From: Chryseobacterium daecheongense
Lineage (GTDB): Bacteria; Bacteroidota; Bacteroidia; Flavobacteriales; Weeksellaceae
Reading direction: 5' to 3'
Assembly: GCF_003729955.1 (NCBI RefSeq)
Contig: NZ_RJTX01000001.1
Coordinates: 1 to 64,000, forward strand
DNA length: 64,000 nt
Below, in pieces: positions 8,482 through 16,479 of the stretch. The stretch's first letter is position 1. Every line of letters starts with the position of its first letter. The translations under genes were made by a program, and so were the position numbers. Under the pieces are notes generated by a model that was not told where the DNA came from, searched no databases, and saw only the letters and a program-made list of their open reading frames with translations.

Positions 8482-9264
8482 ATGAATAAATTTTTATTAA
8501 GAGCACTGGTTTTAGCCACCGTAAATATCGCAGTTTTTGCAGATGCACAATTTAGAACCCGAAACAGAATGGATAAGCTGGAAGATTTTGATCAGCAAAC
8601 CTTCAGTTGGGGTTTTTATTTAAATGGCAACTTGATAGATTACCGTATCGTATTACACCCGAGATATGGTATGAACGGAAATCACAATCTTGTTTCGTCT
8701 AAAGAAAGTATTAGTTTCGGTGCCGGGTTGATCGGTAAATGGAGACTGAACGATTATTTGGACCTAAGAGTGGAACCAGGGTTACAGTTTGCTCAAAGAG
8801 AATTGACTTTTAATACTCAATCTAATGATCAGTATGCTGCCGGAACTTTGACGAATCCACCTTTTACTCCAATCCCTTTAACTGAAAATGATAAAGTAAG
8901 AGAGATCAAGTCTACATTAGTTGACGTGCCTGTATTATTGGAACTTCACGGACAAAGATGGTACAACTCCAGACCGTATGTTGCGGCGGGTGTGAACTAT
9001 GTGGTAAACCTACAGTCCAATTCAAGTTCTGAGGACGATAACTTACAACAGGTTTTCAGATCTACTACGCACAACTTTGCATGGTCTGCAGAAATGGGGA
9101 TACAGTTTTATTTCAATAAATTTAAACTTACTCCTGCGATCAGAGGAACTTTCTTTATGAATAATGAAAAAGTGGCGGATAACGCGACAACTCCTCCTTA
9201 CTGGTCAGCGGCAGTATCTACATTACAGACAAGAGCGATCATGTTTGTATTGAAATTCGAATAA
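8482..9264 (+). CDS. porT: PorT/SprT, type IX secretion system protein
   Basis: This 260-residue protein has an N-terminal signal peptide cut after about residue 22 (FADAQFRTRN) and many alternating beta segments ending in an aromatic-rich strand (MFVLKFE), as in an outer-membrane barrel. Its place directly after ubiE is the known position of porT/sprT in Flavobacterium and Porphyromonas relatives. PorT is needed for the type IX secretion system that exports proteins across the outer membrane. A generic PorT-family barrel is the alternative. A strong terminator follows. Confidence 0.78.
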   Translation: MNKFLLRALVLATVNIAVFADAQFRTRNRMDKLEDFDQQTFSWGFYLNGNLIDYRIVLHPRYGMNGNHNLVSSKESISFGAGLIGKWRLNDYLDLRVEPGLQFAQRELTFNTQSNDQYAAGTLTNPPFTPIPLTENDKVREIKSTLVDVPVLLELHGQRWYNSRPYVAAGVNYVVNLQSNSSSEDDNLQQVFRSTTHNFAWSAEMGIQFYFNKFKLTPAIRGTFFMNNEKVADNATTPPYWSAAVSTLQTRAIMFVLKFE

Positions 9265-9283
9265 GAATTAAGAAATATAAATA

Positions 9284-9316
9284 CAAAAAGGGGATGCATC
9301 GCATCTCCTTTTTTGT
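9284..9316 (+). terminator. Terminator after porT
   Basis: AAAAGG-G-GATGC pairs with GCATC-T-CCTTTT over a 3-nt loop and is followed by a T-run. It closes the 7181-9264 transcription unit. Confidence 0.75.
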
Positions 9317-9368
9317 TTCTGTGGTTAAAATATAAGGAATTTTATTTTTATTAATGTTAATAATTTCA

Positions 9369-9376
9369 TATTTTTG
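9369..9376 (+). promoter_or_regulatory. -7 box of the coiled-coil/zapA pair
   Basis: TATTTTTG matches TAnnTTTG and ends 27 nt before the ATG at 9404. An in-frame TTG at 9374 lies inside this box and so is not the start. Confidence 0.5.
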
Positions 9377-9403
9377 CTAATAGTTAGAATATATAAACCT
9401 GAA

Positions 9404-9706
9404 ATGCTTCAAGACTTAGAAAACAATTTTTCAGAACTGGAAAAAAAGATTTCGAATTTACAAAAGAACTATCGGATTCTTGCTGAAAAGTTATCAGAAT
9501 TAAGTGTGGAGCATGAAGATCTGAAGAAGAAATATGATGAGGAAAGAAAGAGAAATCAGGTATTAGCAGAAGAACAAAAAAATATAAAACTTTATTCAGC
9601 AATATCAGGAAATCCTGAACACAACAGGTTAATGAAAAATCATATTAACAGACTCGTGAAGGAAATAGATTTCTGTATTGCCCAGCTTCAAAACAGTGGA
9701 TTATAA
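9404..9706 (+). CDS. Coiled-coil protein next to zapA
   Basis: This 100-residue protein is nearly all heptad-patterned (LENNFSELEKKISNLQKNYR and following), ending in a short helix KEIDFCIAQLQNSGL. The ATG at 9404 was chosen because the upstream TTG lies within the promoter box. Its TAA stop overlaps the zapA ATG by one base, so the two are tightly coupled. Size, coiled coil and partner suggest a ZapB-like division accessory protein that works with ZapA at the Z-ring. That role is inferred from context. Confidence 0.7.
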   Translation: MLQDLENNFSELEKKISNLQKNYRILAEKLSELSVEHEDLKKKYDEERKRNQVLAEEQKNIKLYSAISGNPEHNRLMKNHINRLVKEIDFCIAQLQNSGL

Positions 9707-9993
9707 TGGAGGTAAGAAGAATAACCATCAACATTGCAGGAAGGGTATATCCGCTGAACGTACCGGCAGCAGAGGAGGAAACTCTGCGTAAAGTAGGGAA
9801 GCAGATTGAAAATATGATTAAAGATTTTGAACAGAATTTCGATGTAAGAGATAAACAGGACGCTTTGGCGATGTGTGCCCTCAAACTGGGAACGAATGCC
9901 GAAGTAATGTCTCTTAAATACGAAAAAAGTATACAATCTACCAACGAAAGATTAAGCCAGATTAATCAATCGTTAAATGAAATAGGGAAATAA
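9706..9993 (+). CDS. zapA: Cell division protein ZapA
   Basis: This 95-residue protein has the ZapA N-terminal domain (MEVRRITINIAGRVYPLNV, then EEETLRKVGKQIENMI) followed by a C-terminal coiled coil. ZapA binds FtsZ and bundles its filaments at mid-cell. It overlaps the upstream coiled-coil gene by one base. The 6S RNA gene starts 17 bp downstream; a zapA-6S RNA neighbourhood is also known in gammaproteobacteria. Confidence 0.85.
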   Translation: MEVRRITINIAGRVYPLNVPAAEEETLRKVGKQIENMIKDFEQNFDVRDKQDALAMCALKLGTNAEVMSLKYEKSIQSTNERLSQINQSLNEIGK

Positions 9994-10009
9994 TTTTTCC
10001 CGAAAAACT

Positions 10010-10178
10010 GCCTACAATAATTCTAACACATTAAAGGTAAACTCAACGCTAAACAATTACCGAACAAATGTCCATTGAATGGCGTGCCGGTCTTCCGGAT
10101 TACAGACAGTGGAAATCAGTTCAAATCGTGTTGATTAGGAGTTTACTCTCAATCTTTGAATTGTTGTAGGCTTTTTTT
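10010..10178 (+). ncRNA. ssrS: 6S RNA (flavobacterial type)
   Basis: The 221-bp gap between zapA and rny holds a long hairpin. Its terminal stem pairs 10010-10023 (GCCTACAATAATTC) with 10158-10171 (GAATTGTTGTAGGC): 14 bp with one G-U, followed by seven T. A second stem pairs GTAAACTC (10037-10044) with GAGTTTAC (10139-10146), leaving an open bubble. A GC-richer terminal stem-loop around 10070-10115 includes TGCCGG-TCTT-CCGGA. Rod shape, central bubble, size and location fit the 6S-Flavo class, which binds RNA polymerase holoenzyme as an open-promoter mimic. Confidence 0.8.
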
Positions 10179-10214
10179 ATTATGAATTATGAAGACAATT
10201 AAAACTCGATATAT

Positions 10215-11786
10215 ATGACAACAACCGCAATTATTGTCGGCGTTATTTGCTTAGTAGTCGGGGCTGTTTTAGGAATTATTTTTTCCAAAAGCTCTCTGAA
10301 CTCAAAAGCTAAATTTATTATAGATGATGCAAAGAAAAATGCCGAAAACCTTATAGAAAAAGCTAACGTACAGGCTGAATCCATAAAAAAAGAAAAAAAC
10401 CTTCAGGCTAAAGAAAAATTCCTTGAACTGAAATCTCAGCATGATGCTGATATCCAGGCTCGTGAAAAGAAAATGCAGGAGGTGGAAAAAAGAATAAAGG
10501 ATAAGGAACACAAGCTGAATGAGGAGCTTAGTAAGACAGGAAAGCTTGAAAAGGATTTGGATAAGCAAATTGCAGATTACGCTAAGAAAAACGAAATTTT
10601 AGATAAAAAACAACACGAATTAGACATAGTTACGGCTAAAAAGGTTGAAATTCTTGAAAAAATATCTAATTATACTGCTGAAGAAGCCAAAGTTGAATTG
10701 GTGGAATCTATGAGAGCTGAAGCAAAAACAAGAGCTCAGGCACATGTTCAGAGCATCATGGAAGAAGCACAGCTGAATGCTAAAAACGAAGCCAGAAAAA
10801 TCGTTATTCAGACGATTCAGAGAATCGGAACGGAACAGGCTATCGAAAATTCAGTATCTGTTTTCAATATTGAATCAGATGAGGTAAAAGGTAGAATTAT
10901 TGGTAGAGAAGGTAGAAACATCCGTGCTTTAGAAGCAGTGACAGGAGTTGAAATTATTGTTGATGATACCCCGGAAGCTATTCTTCTTTCATGCTTCGAC
11001 CCGGTAAGAAGAGAAATTGCCAGATTATCACTTCACAGATTGGTTACAGACGGAAGAATCCACCCTGCAAGAATCGAAGAAGTAGTAGAAAAAACAAGAA
11101 AACAGATTGAAGAGGAAATTATTGAAGTAGGAAAAAGAACGATTATAGACCTTGGAATTCACGGATTGCACCCGGAATTGATCAAAATCGTAGGAAGAAT
11201 GAAATATCGTTCTTCTTATGGACAAAACCTATTGCAGCACTCCAGAGAAGTAGCCAACATTGCTGCTACGATGGCTGCGGAATTAGGCTTAAACGTAAAA
11301 TTAGCTAAGAGAGCAGGTCTATTGCACGATATCGGTAAAGTTCCGGAGCAGGAATCAGAGCTTCCGCACGCTTTATTAGGAATGCAATGGGCAGAGAAAT
11401 ATGGTGAAAATCCGGAAGTTGTTAACGCAATCGGAGCTCATCACGATGAAATTGAAATGAAATCATTATTATCTCCAATCATTCAGGTAGCGGATGCTAT
11501 TTCAGGAGCAAGACCAGGAGCAAGAAGACAAGTATTGGAATCTTACATTCAAAGATTAAAAGATCTTGAATCTGCAGCGTTAAGCTTCGATGGAGTATCA
11601 AGTGCTTATGCGATTCAGGCAGGTAGAGAATTGAGAGTAATGGTAGAAAGTGGAAAAGTAAATGACGAGGTTGCTTCCCAATTATCTTACGACATTTCTG
11701 AAAAAATCCAAAACGAGTTAACCTATCCTGGACAAGTAAAAGTAACAGTGATCAGAGAAACAAGAGCTGTGAATATTGCAAGATAA
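10215..11786 (+). CDS. rny: Ribonuclease Y
   Basis: This 523-residue protein has the full RNase Y order. An N-terminal membrane helix (5-23) is followed by a long charged coiled coil (~35-200). The KH domain starts at G226[14 protein letters not shown], and the HD phosphohydrolase domain has His371-Asp372 ([10 protein letters not shown]) and a later GAHHDE. RNase Y is a membrane-tethered endonuclease that starts mRNA decay. The adjacent 6S RNA gene makes this an RNA-metabolism corner. A terminator follows directly. Confidence 0.95.
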   Translation: MTTTAIIVGVICLVVGAVLGIIFSKSSLNSKAKFIIDDAKKNAENLIEKANVQAESIKKEKNLQAKEKFLELKSQHDADIQAREKKMQEVEKRIKDKEHKLNEELSKTGKLEKDLDKQIADYAKKNEILDKKQHELDIVTAKKVEILEKISNYTAEEAKVELVESMRAEAKTRAQAHVQSIMEEAQLNAKNEARKIVIQTIQRIGTEQAIENSVSVFNIESDEVKGRIIGREGRNIRALEAVTGVEIIVDDTPEAILLSCFDPVRREIARLSLHRLVTDGRIHPARIEEVVEKTRKQIEEEIIEVGKRTIIDLGIHGLHPELIKIVGRMKYRSSYGQNLLQHSREVANIAATMAAELGLNVKLAKRAGLLHDIGKVPEQESELPHALLGMQWAEKYGENPEVVNAIGAHHDEIEMKSLLSPIIQVADAISGARPGARRQVLESYIQRLKDLESAALSFDGVSSAYAIQAGRELRVMVESGKVNDEVASQLSYDISEKIQNELTYPGQVKVTVIRETRAVNIAR

Positions 11787-11808
11787 TAATTGAATCAAGA
11801 TATTTGAT

Positions 11809-11840
11809 AAAAACCTTTCAAGAGATTGAAAGGTTTTTTA
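11809..11840 (+). terminator. Terminator after rny
   Basis: AACCTTTCA pairs with TGAAAGGTT around a 5-nt loop, with A-run before and T-run after. A TTG at 11826, in frame with the next gene, lies inside this hairpin. Confidence 0.8.
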
Positions 11841-11864
11841 TTTTTATCCAAATTTAAAAAATCA

Positions 11865-13106
11865 ATGCAAGAACTTTCTCTGTCTTCAAAACTGAAGCAC
11901 ATTTTTTCAATTCCCGTTGTTATTTCCGCGTTAGGCTACTTTGTAGATATTTACGACCTCCTTTTATTCGGTATTGTAAGAATTCCCAGCTTAAAAGATT
12001 TGGGTCTAAATCCTGATGTAGATGGTACCTTTATTCTCAACTGTCAGATGGTGGGGTTATTGCTCGGCGGAGTTCTATGGGGTGTTTTCGGAGATAAGAA
12101 AGGAAGGCTTTCCGTTTTATTCGGTTCTATTCTGGTGTATTCATTGGCTAATATTGCATGTGGCTTTTTACCATACTTTCCGAAAGAACATCTGGTATAT
12201 CAGTATGCATTATTACGATTTATAGCCGGAATTGGCTTAGCCGGAGAATTGGGAGCGGGAATTACGTTGGTTTCAGAAAGCTTACCTAAGAATTTACGGG
12301 CTATAGGCACGTCTGTAGTCGCTGGTTTTGGCTTAATGGGGGCTGTAGTAGCTCAGCTAACAGTTGAATTGGCAGGAGGCTGGAATATTTCTTATATGAT
12401 AGGTGGTGGATTAGGAATCCTGCTTTTGTTTCTGAGGATCAGTGTTTCCGAATCCGGAATTTATAAGAACATTGAACATGAAAGCGTCTCTAAAGGGAAT
12501 TTCTTTTCCTTTTTTACCCATAAAGACCGTTTGATAAGATACCTTAAATGTATTGCTGTAGGGTTACCCACATGGTATTGTATAGGTATTTTAGCTGTTT
12601 TGGCGAACCAGTTTGCCCCTGAATTAGGAATCACGGAAATCAGTCCCGGAAAAGCGATTATGTGGGCATATGTAGGCATTTCTGTGGGGGATTTAATGAG
12701 CGGGTTTATTTCTCATGCCTTAAAATCCAGAAAAATGGCCATTTTTTATATGCTGGTTTTTACTCTGATAGGAGTGGCAATTATGCTTTTTGGCAATACG
12801 AATACGGAAACCAAATATTATATTTTTTGTGTATGGCTGGGACTGGGAACCGGATATTGGGCAATGTTTGTCACCTTAGCGGCGGAACAGTTCGGGACCA
12901 ATATCAGAAATACAGCGACCACTACCGTACCTAATATGGTAAGAGGGCTGGTTCCGGTGATGATCCTTGCATTTGATTTTTTCAAGAATAGTTTCTCAAT
13001 CATTGTAAGTGCAGCTCTTCTAGGAGTTATCGTATTTGGATTGGCGATCTATTCAGCGCTTACGATTTCCGAAACCCATAATAAGGATCTGGAGTTTACC
13101 GAATAA
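11865..13106 (+). CDS. MFS transporter (metabolite symporter type)
   Basis: This 413-residue protein has about 12 membrane helices. It begins with VISALGYFVDIYDLLLFGIVR and has the MFS loop signature GVFGDKKGRLSVLFGS between helices 2 and 3. The layout resembles sugar- or organic-acid:proton symporters rather than drug exporters. The ATG at 11865 was chosen because the earlier in-frame TTG lies in the rny terminator. It stands alone between rny and the bacteriocin-like gene, so the substrate cannot be inferred from context. Confidence 0.82.
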   Translation: MQELSLSSKLKHIFSIPVVISALGYFVDIYDLLLFGIVRIPSLKDLGLNPDVDGTFILNCQMVGLLLGGVLWGVFGDKKGRLSVLFGSILVYSLANIACGFLPYFPKEHLVYQYALLRFIAGIGLAGELGAGITLVSESLPKNLRAIGTSVVAGFGLMGAVVAQLTVELAGGWNISYMIGGGLGILLLFLRISVSESGIYKNIEHESVSKGNFFSFFTHKDRLIRYLKCIAVGLPTWYCIGILAVLANQFAPELGITEISPGKAIMWAYVGISVGDLMSGFISHALKSRKMAIFYMLVFTLIGVAIMLFGNTNTETKYYIFCVWLGLGTGYWAMFVTLAAEQFGTNIRNTATTTVPNMVRGLVPVMILAFDFFKNSFSIIVSAALLGVIVFGLAIYSALTISETHNKDLEFTE

Positions 13107-13198
13107 TCTTGTTTAATAAATAGAGCTGTTGTTTTTCTCTATATATTAAATATAACAGTAATTCAATCAGTAGATTATTAAATTTTGTATTAAATTAT

Positions 13199-13229
13199 GT
13201 TGCAAATAATATATATTTGTTTAACTTTG
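13199..13229 (+). promoter_or_regulatory. Promoter of the Cys-rich peptide gene
   Basis: TTG at 13200-13202, a 19-nt spacer and TAACTTTG at 13222-13229 make a near-ideal Bacteroidota promoter. The predicted start site lies about 40 nt before the ATG at 13275. Confidence 0.65.
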
Positions 13230-13274
13230 GAAGAGAACTAAATTATAAATGTTTAATCACTAAAATCAAATCAC

Positions 13275-13466
13275 ATGTCAAACAACATTTTAAAAAACGC
13301 TAAGAAATTAAAAAAAGCAGACCTTAAAAATATCGCAGGGGGAATCAGCGGAAATCCTGATTTGTCTCTTTGCGGATGCAGCTGTTCAGGTTCAGTAACA
13401 GGGCCTTGGTATTGCGTACAATATATCGCTTGTCCACAAGTATATACATGCGGATCTGAGATTTAA
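13275..13466 (+). CDS. Bacteriocin-like peptide with double-glycine leader, six Cys
   Basis: This 63-residue peptide starts with a charged leader of the type seen in Bacteroidota precursor peptides (LKNAKKLKKADLKNIAGG). The double glycine is at 22-23. Cleavage there would release a 40-residue core with six cysteines (33, 35, 37, 47, 53, 59) and no long hydrophobic segment. Double-glycine leaders are cut and exported by peptidase-containing ABC transporters. No such transporter or modifying enzyme lies nearby, so maturation must be encoded elsewhere. It has its own promoter and terminator. Whether it is antimicrobial or a signal is unknown. Confidence 0.75.
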   Translation: MSNNILKNAKKLKKADLKNIAGGISGNPDLSLCGCSCSGSVTGPWYCVQYIACPQVYTCGSEI

Positions 13467-13468
13467 GA

Positions 13469-13486
13469 AATTATTTCAACTGAAAT
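13469..13486 (+). other. Hairpin just after the peptide gene
   Basis: TTATTTCA and TGAAATAA pair across 2 nt, three bases after the stop codon. It may protect the 3' end or be chance. Confidence 0.35.
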
Positions 13487-13508
13487 AAACATTTCCACAT
13501 TTAAATAC

Positions 13509-13538
13509 AAAAGCCTTTTGGTTCTCCAAAAGGTTTTT
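13509..13538 (+). terminator. Terminator of the Cys-rich peptide gene
   Basis: CCTTTTGG pairs with CCAAAAGG around a 4-nt loop and is followed by TTTTTGT. Confidence 0.75.
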
Positions 13539-13689
13539 GTTGTTTATAAAGGTTGATATCCGAAAGCCACCCTGCAACGATGAAAAAACACATGACTTAG
13601 ATTTGAATTGAAAGGATAACTATGAAAAAATGATCATAAAGATTATCCATATTGCACAAGTGGCTACGGATATTTTAATGATGAGTATT

Positions 13690-14637
13690 TTAATTAATAA
13701 TATAAATAAGACTTCCAATACTGATGGCCATCCAAAGGATAATGGCAGCAGCTAAAGGCTTTAATCCTATTGTTTTTAAGGTCTGAACAGACAGGGTAGA
13801 ACCAATAAAGAATAACGTTAAGTTCAATCCTGATTTGGCGAAATCTGTCACTATTGAAGTAATACTATCCGGAAAAGGAAGATATGTGTTCATTAAAATG
13901 GCAAGTATAAACCATCCGATAAACCATGGAATTTTAATTTTACTCCCTTTACTTTTGAAAATAAACATGGTGATCACGGAGACCGGTATGATCCATAAAG
14001 CACGAGCCAGCTTCACTGTGGTAGCTACTTTTAAAGCTTCATCTCCATATTTACTGGCTGCTCCCACCACAGAACTCGTATCATGAATTCCCACCGCGCA
14101 CCATAATCCAAACTGTTCCTGGGAAAGATTTAACCAACTGCCAATGGCGGGATAAACAAATAATGCAAGGGAATTAAGGGTAAAAATAATGGCCAAAGCA
14201 AGAGAAATCTGTTTGGTGTCTGGCTTGATGATGGGAGAGGTGGCTGCAATAGCACTGCCTCCGCAGATGGCGGTTCCTACAGAAATTAAATAGGATAACG
14301 GTCTATTCAGTTTAAATATTTTCCCTAAAAAATATCCTAAAACCATTACGGATATAATACTCGCAATGGTTAATGTAAATCCTGTTTTTCCTGCCTGTAA
14401 AGCTTCATCCAACTTTAATCCAAACCCTAATCCCACAATGGAAATCTGTAACAAAAGATGAATATATGAATGCAGACTCTTTTCAAATGGATTGCCAACA
14501 AAAATAACCATCAGGAATCCTAAAGCCAAGGCTATAGGTGAAGAAATAAAAGGAGTCAGACAAAGTACTGCGAATCCTATAAAAATGATTTTCTGAACAG
14601 ACTCGTTAAAAGCCAACTTTTTCATATTGTAAAACAT
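13690..14637 (-). CDS. yeiH: YeiH-family putative sulfate/sulfite exporter
   Basis: This 315-residue protein has about 10 membrane helices and belongs to the YeiH/UPF0324 family, seen in GFGLKLDEALQAG, GTAICGGSAIAATSPII and GIHDTSSVVGAASKYG. Family members are proposed to export sulfate or sulfite. The LysR gene lies 71 bp upstream on the same strand, parallel to the yeiE-yeiH pairing of E. coli, where YeiE responds to sulfite. A palindrome in the gap is a candidate LysR site. The true start may be the second Met at 14625, which gives MKKLAFN. Confidence 0.8.
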   Translation of the reverse strand: MFYNMKKLAFNESVQKIIFIGFAVLCLTPFISSPIALALGFLMVIFVGNPFEKSLHSYIHLLLQISIVGLGFGLKLDEALQAGKTGFTLTIASIISVMVLGYFLGKIFKLNRPLSYLISVGTAICGGSAIAATSPIIKPDTKQISLALAIIFTLNSLALFVYPAIGSWLNLSQEQFGLWCAVGIHDTSSVVGAASKYGDEALKVATTVKLARALWIIPVSVITMFIFKSKGSKIKIPWFIGWFILAILMNTYLPFPDSITSIVTDFAKSGLNLTLFFIGSTLSVQTLKTIGLKPLAAAIILWMAISIGSLIYIIN

Positions 14638-14690
14638 TGAATTGATGGTTCAAAGTTCTACAATTTATTATTACAAAATAAATTGAATTT

Positions 14691-14707
14691 AGTTATTGAA
14701 AATAACT
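14691..14707. promoter_or_regulatory. Candidate LysR-type operator upstream of yeiH
   Basis: AGTTATT-GAA-AATAACT is a perfect 7-bp inverted repeat with a 3-nt centre. It lies 54-70 nt before the yeiH start and directly after the end of the lysR gene. LysR proteins often bind dyads of about this size. Confidence 0.45.
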
Positions 14708-14708
14708 T

Positions 14709-15590
14709 TTAGTTATAGCTAATGAATCTTAAAAATAGTTTGATCAGTTCAGATTGTTCTCCTTTGGAAAGAATAATATGAAAATCTCTTTCGATGCTGA
14801 AATTCCTAATATCAATAATCGTAAGAAGATTGTTTTTTAATTCATGAAGAATGGTACTCACAGATAGAAATGCCATACAATCCGAATGCAGCAGATAACT
14901 TTTAATGCTTTCGCTGCTTCCCAATGACATTACGGTGTGCAATTCCTCGATATTGATCCCTTTTTCTTTCAAACGGTTTTGAATAAATTCCTGAGTCCCT
15001 GATCCCTGTTCCCGGAAGACAAAATCCAATCCGTACAATTCTTTCAGGCTTAAGGTTTTGTTTGAAAGCGGATGTCCAGATCTTGCTACGAGAACAATTT
15101 CATCTGCTTTAAAAGATTGATAATCGAAATAGGAAGACTGGGATTCTCCTTCAATAATTCCTACATCTATTTTACCATTTTTCAATAGTTCGGAAATCGT
15201 TTCTGTATTGTAAGTGAGCAATTCAATTTTGATGTCTTTGTAATAGGCATTGAATGTAGCAAGAATTTCGGGAAGAATATATTGTGCAACGGTTGTACTT
15301 GCCCCGATGATCAGCTTGCCTTTATGTTGTTGGTTGATCTGGTTGATTTCAAACTCGAGGTCACGATAGATATTCCGGATTTTTTCCGCATATTCAAAGA
15401 GAATTTTTCCACTTTGGGTAAGCTGTATGGTTGTTCCATTCCGATGGAACAGCTTTGTGTTGAGCTGGTTTTCAATTTCTTTAATATGTTTGGTAACAGC
15501 GGGTTGGGAAATATGCAGTTCTTCAGAAGCTTTGGTAAAGCTCAGCCTGGAAGCCACGGTGTGAAACACTTTTAATCTGTAATCAAACAT
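14709..15590 (-). CDS. LysR-family transcriptional regulator
   Basis: This 293-residue protein has the LysR winged helix at 1-60 (SFTKASEELHISQPAVTKHIKEIE) and a periplasmic-binding-like effector domain (KLIIGASTTVAQYILPEIL onward). The effector part carries GSGTQEFIQ, similar to CysB/YeiE-type regulators that sense sulfur compounds. The next gene on the same strand is yeiH, so local control of yeiH is likely. The gap to the upstream GLPGLI gene is only 28 bp, so it may also be read through from there. Confidence 0.85.
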   Translation of the reverse strand: MFDYRLKVFHTVASRLSFTKASEELHISQPAVTKHIKEIENQLNTKLFHRNGTTIQLTQSGKILFEYAEKIRNIYRDLEFEINQINQQHKGKLIIGASTTVAQYILPEILATFNAYYKDIKIELLTYNTETISELLKNGKIDVGIIEGESQSSYFDYQSFKADEIVLVARSGHPLSNKTLSLKELYGLDFVFREQGSGTQEFIQNRLKEKGINIEELHTVMSLGSSESIKSYLLHSDCMAFLSVSTILHELKNNLLTIIDIRNFSIERDFHIILSKGEQSELIKLFLRFISYN

Positions 15591-15618
15591 GATATGAATG
15601 TAAGTCTCTTAATTAATT

Positions 15619-16452
15619 TTAATAACGGATCGCTTTATCTATTTCAACAGGATTGTTATACTTCCGGATAACTTCCTGCATATTTTTAGTTTGGGTGTTA
15701 AGGTCATCAAGCGTGCGTATTTCTTTTCCGTTGATATTGATATTAAGATTCGTATTGGCTTTACTGAAATTAGTTCTTTCAAAGACAAAAGGATCATTAT
15801 AAAATTCCGTCAAAAGCTTTTTCTTCTGTTTTTCTGTAACAGGAATAGCTTTAGTTCCAAAATTAGATTCCAGAAAATCGTCGGTAGAGATGACATTCGG
15901 TAATTTCTGGCTTTTGATTAAATGATAAATGAAATTATTGTTGGAATCCTGGATTTCGAAAATTAATCCGGGTAATCCACGGAATTTAAAAGGCCCTTCA
16001 TTAAAAGGAATATCTTTGCTGAACCATACTGTCCAATTTCTTCCGCCAAATGTGGTAGTGGCCTTTTGAAGCTTATAACCCTGAACATTTTTAGTTTCAT
16101 CAGAAATTGTCCAGTTTATTTTATCGGTTGTCTTAAAAGAATAGTACCCAAACTTGATATTGATGAAATTTTCGTTATCAAAACTGTTCATTTTTCTCTT
16201 CACAATTTGTCCGCTCATGTCAACATGTTTGTTATCCATATTCCCAAACTTTTTGTTTAATGAGTCTGCTATCAAAAGATTCCGGCCATAAAATTTCACC
16301 TCCTTTGAATTGATATCCAATATCATATTGAATTTCTGATATTCATTTTCAGTGGAGTCCATTTTCAATTGGAGTTCATAAATGAACCTGTGGGTTTGCG
16401 ATGCTGCAGGTGTTATCAATAATAGAAACAGCAAAATGAAAATATTTCTCAT
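15619..16452 (-). CDS. GLPGLI family secreted protein
   Basis: This 277-residue protein has an N-terminal signal peptide (MRNIFILLFLL, cut after about 18) and the defining GLPGLI motif in KFRGLPGLIFEIQDS. The region before it (WTVWFSKDIPFNEGPFKF) is also typical. The family is specific to Bacteroidota, exported, and has no established function. Members often occur near TonB-linked receptors, which is not the case here. It is probably co-transcribed with the TIM-barrel gene upstream (27-bp gap). Confidence 0.85.
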   Translation of the reverse strand: MRNIFILLFLLLITPAASQTHRFIYELQLKMDSTENEYQKFNMILDINSKEVKFYGRNLLIADSLNKKFGNMDNKHVDMSGQIVKRKMNSFDNENFINIKFGYYSFKTTDKINWTISDETKNVQGYKLQKATTTFGGRNWTVWFSKDIPFNEGPFKFRGLPGLIFEIQDSNNNFIYHLIKSQKLPNVISTDDFLESNFGTKAIPVTEKQKKKLLTEFYNDPFVFERTNFSKANTNLNININGKEIRTLDDLNTQTKNMQEVIRKYNNPVEIDKAIRY

Positions 16453-16479
16453 AGCTAGTAAATGTTATCTCTAGAATTA

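Noticed and set aside
9374..9403. TTG start for the coiled-coil gene
   Set aside because: The codon lies inside the TATTTTTG promoter box, so it cannot be in the mRNA.
9645..9944. Long antisense frames opposite zapA, rarA, metG and others
   Set aside because: They lie fully opposite clear genes, have no family pattern, and are coding-strand shadows.
11826..11864. TTG start for the MFS gene
   Set aside because: It lies in the terminator stem of rny.
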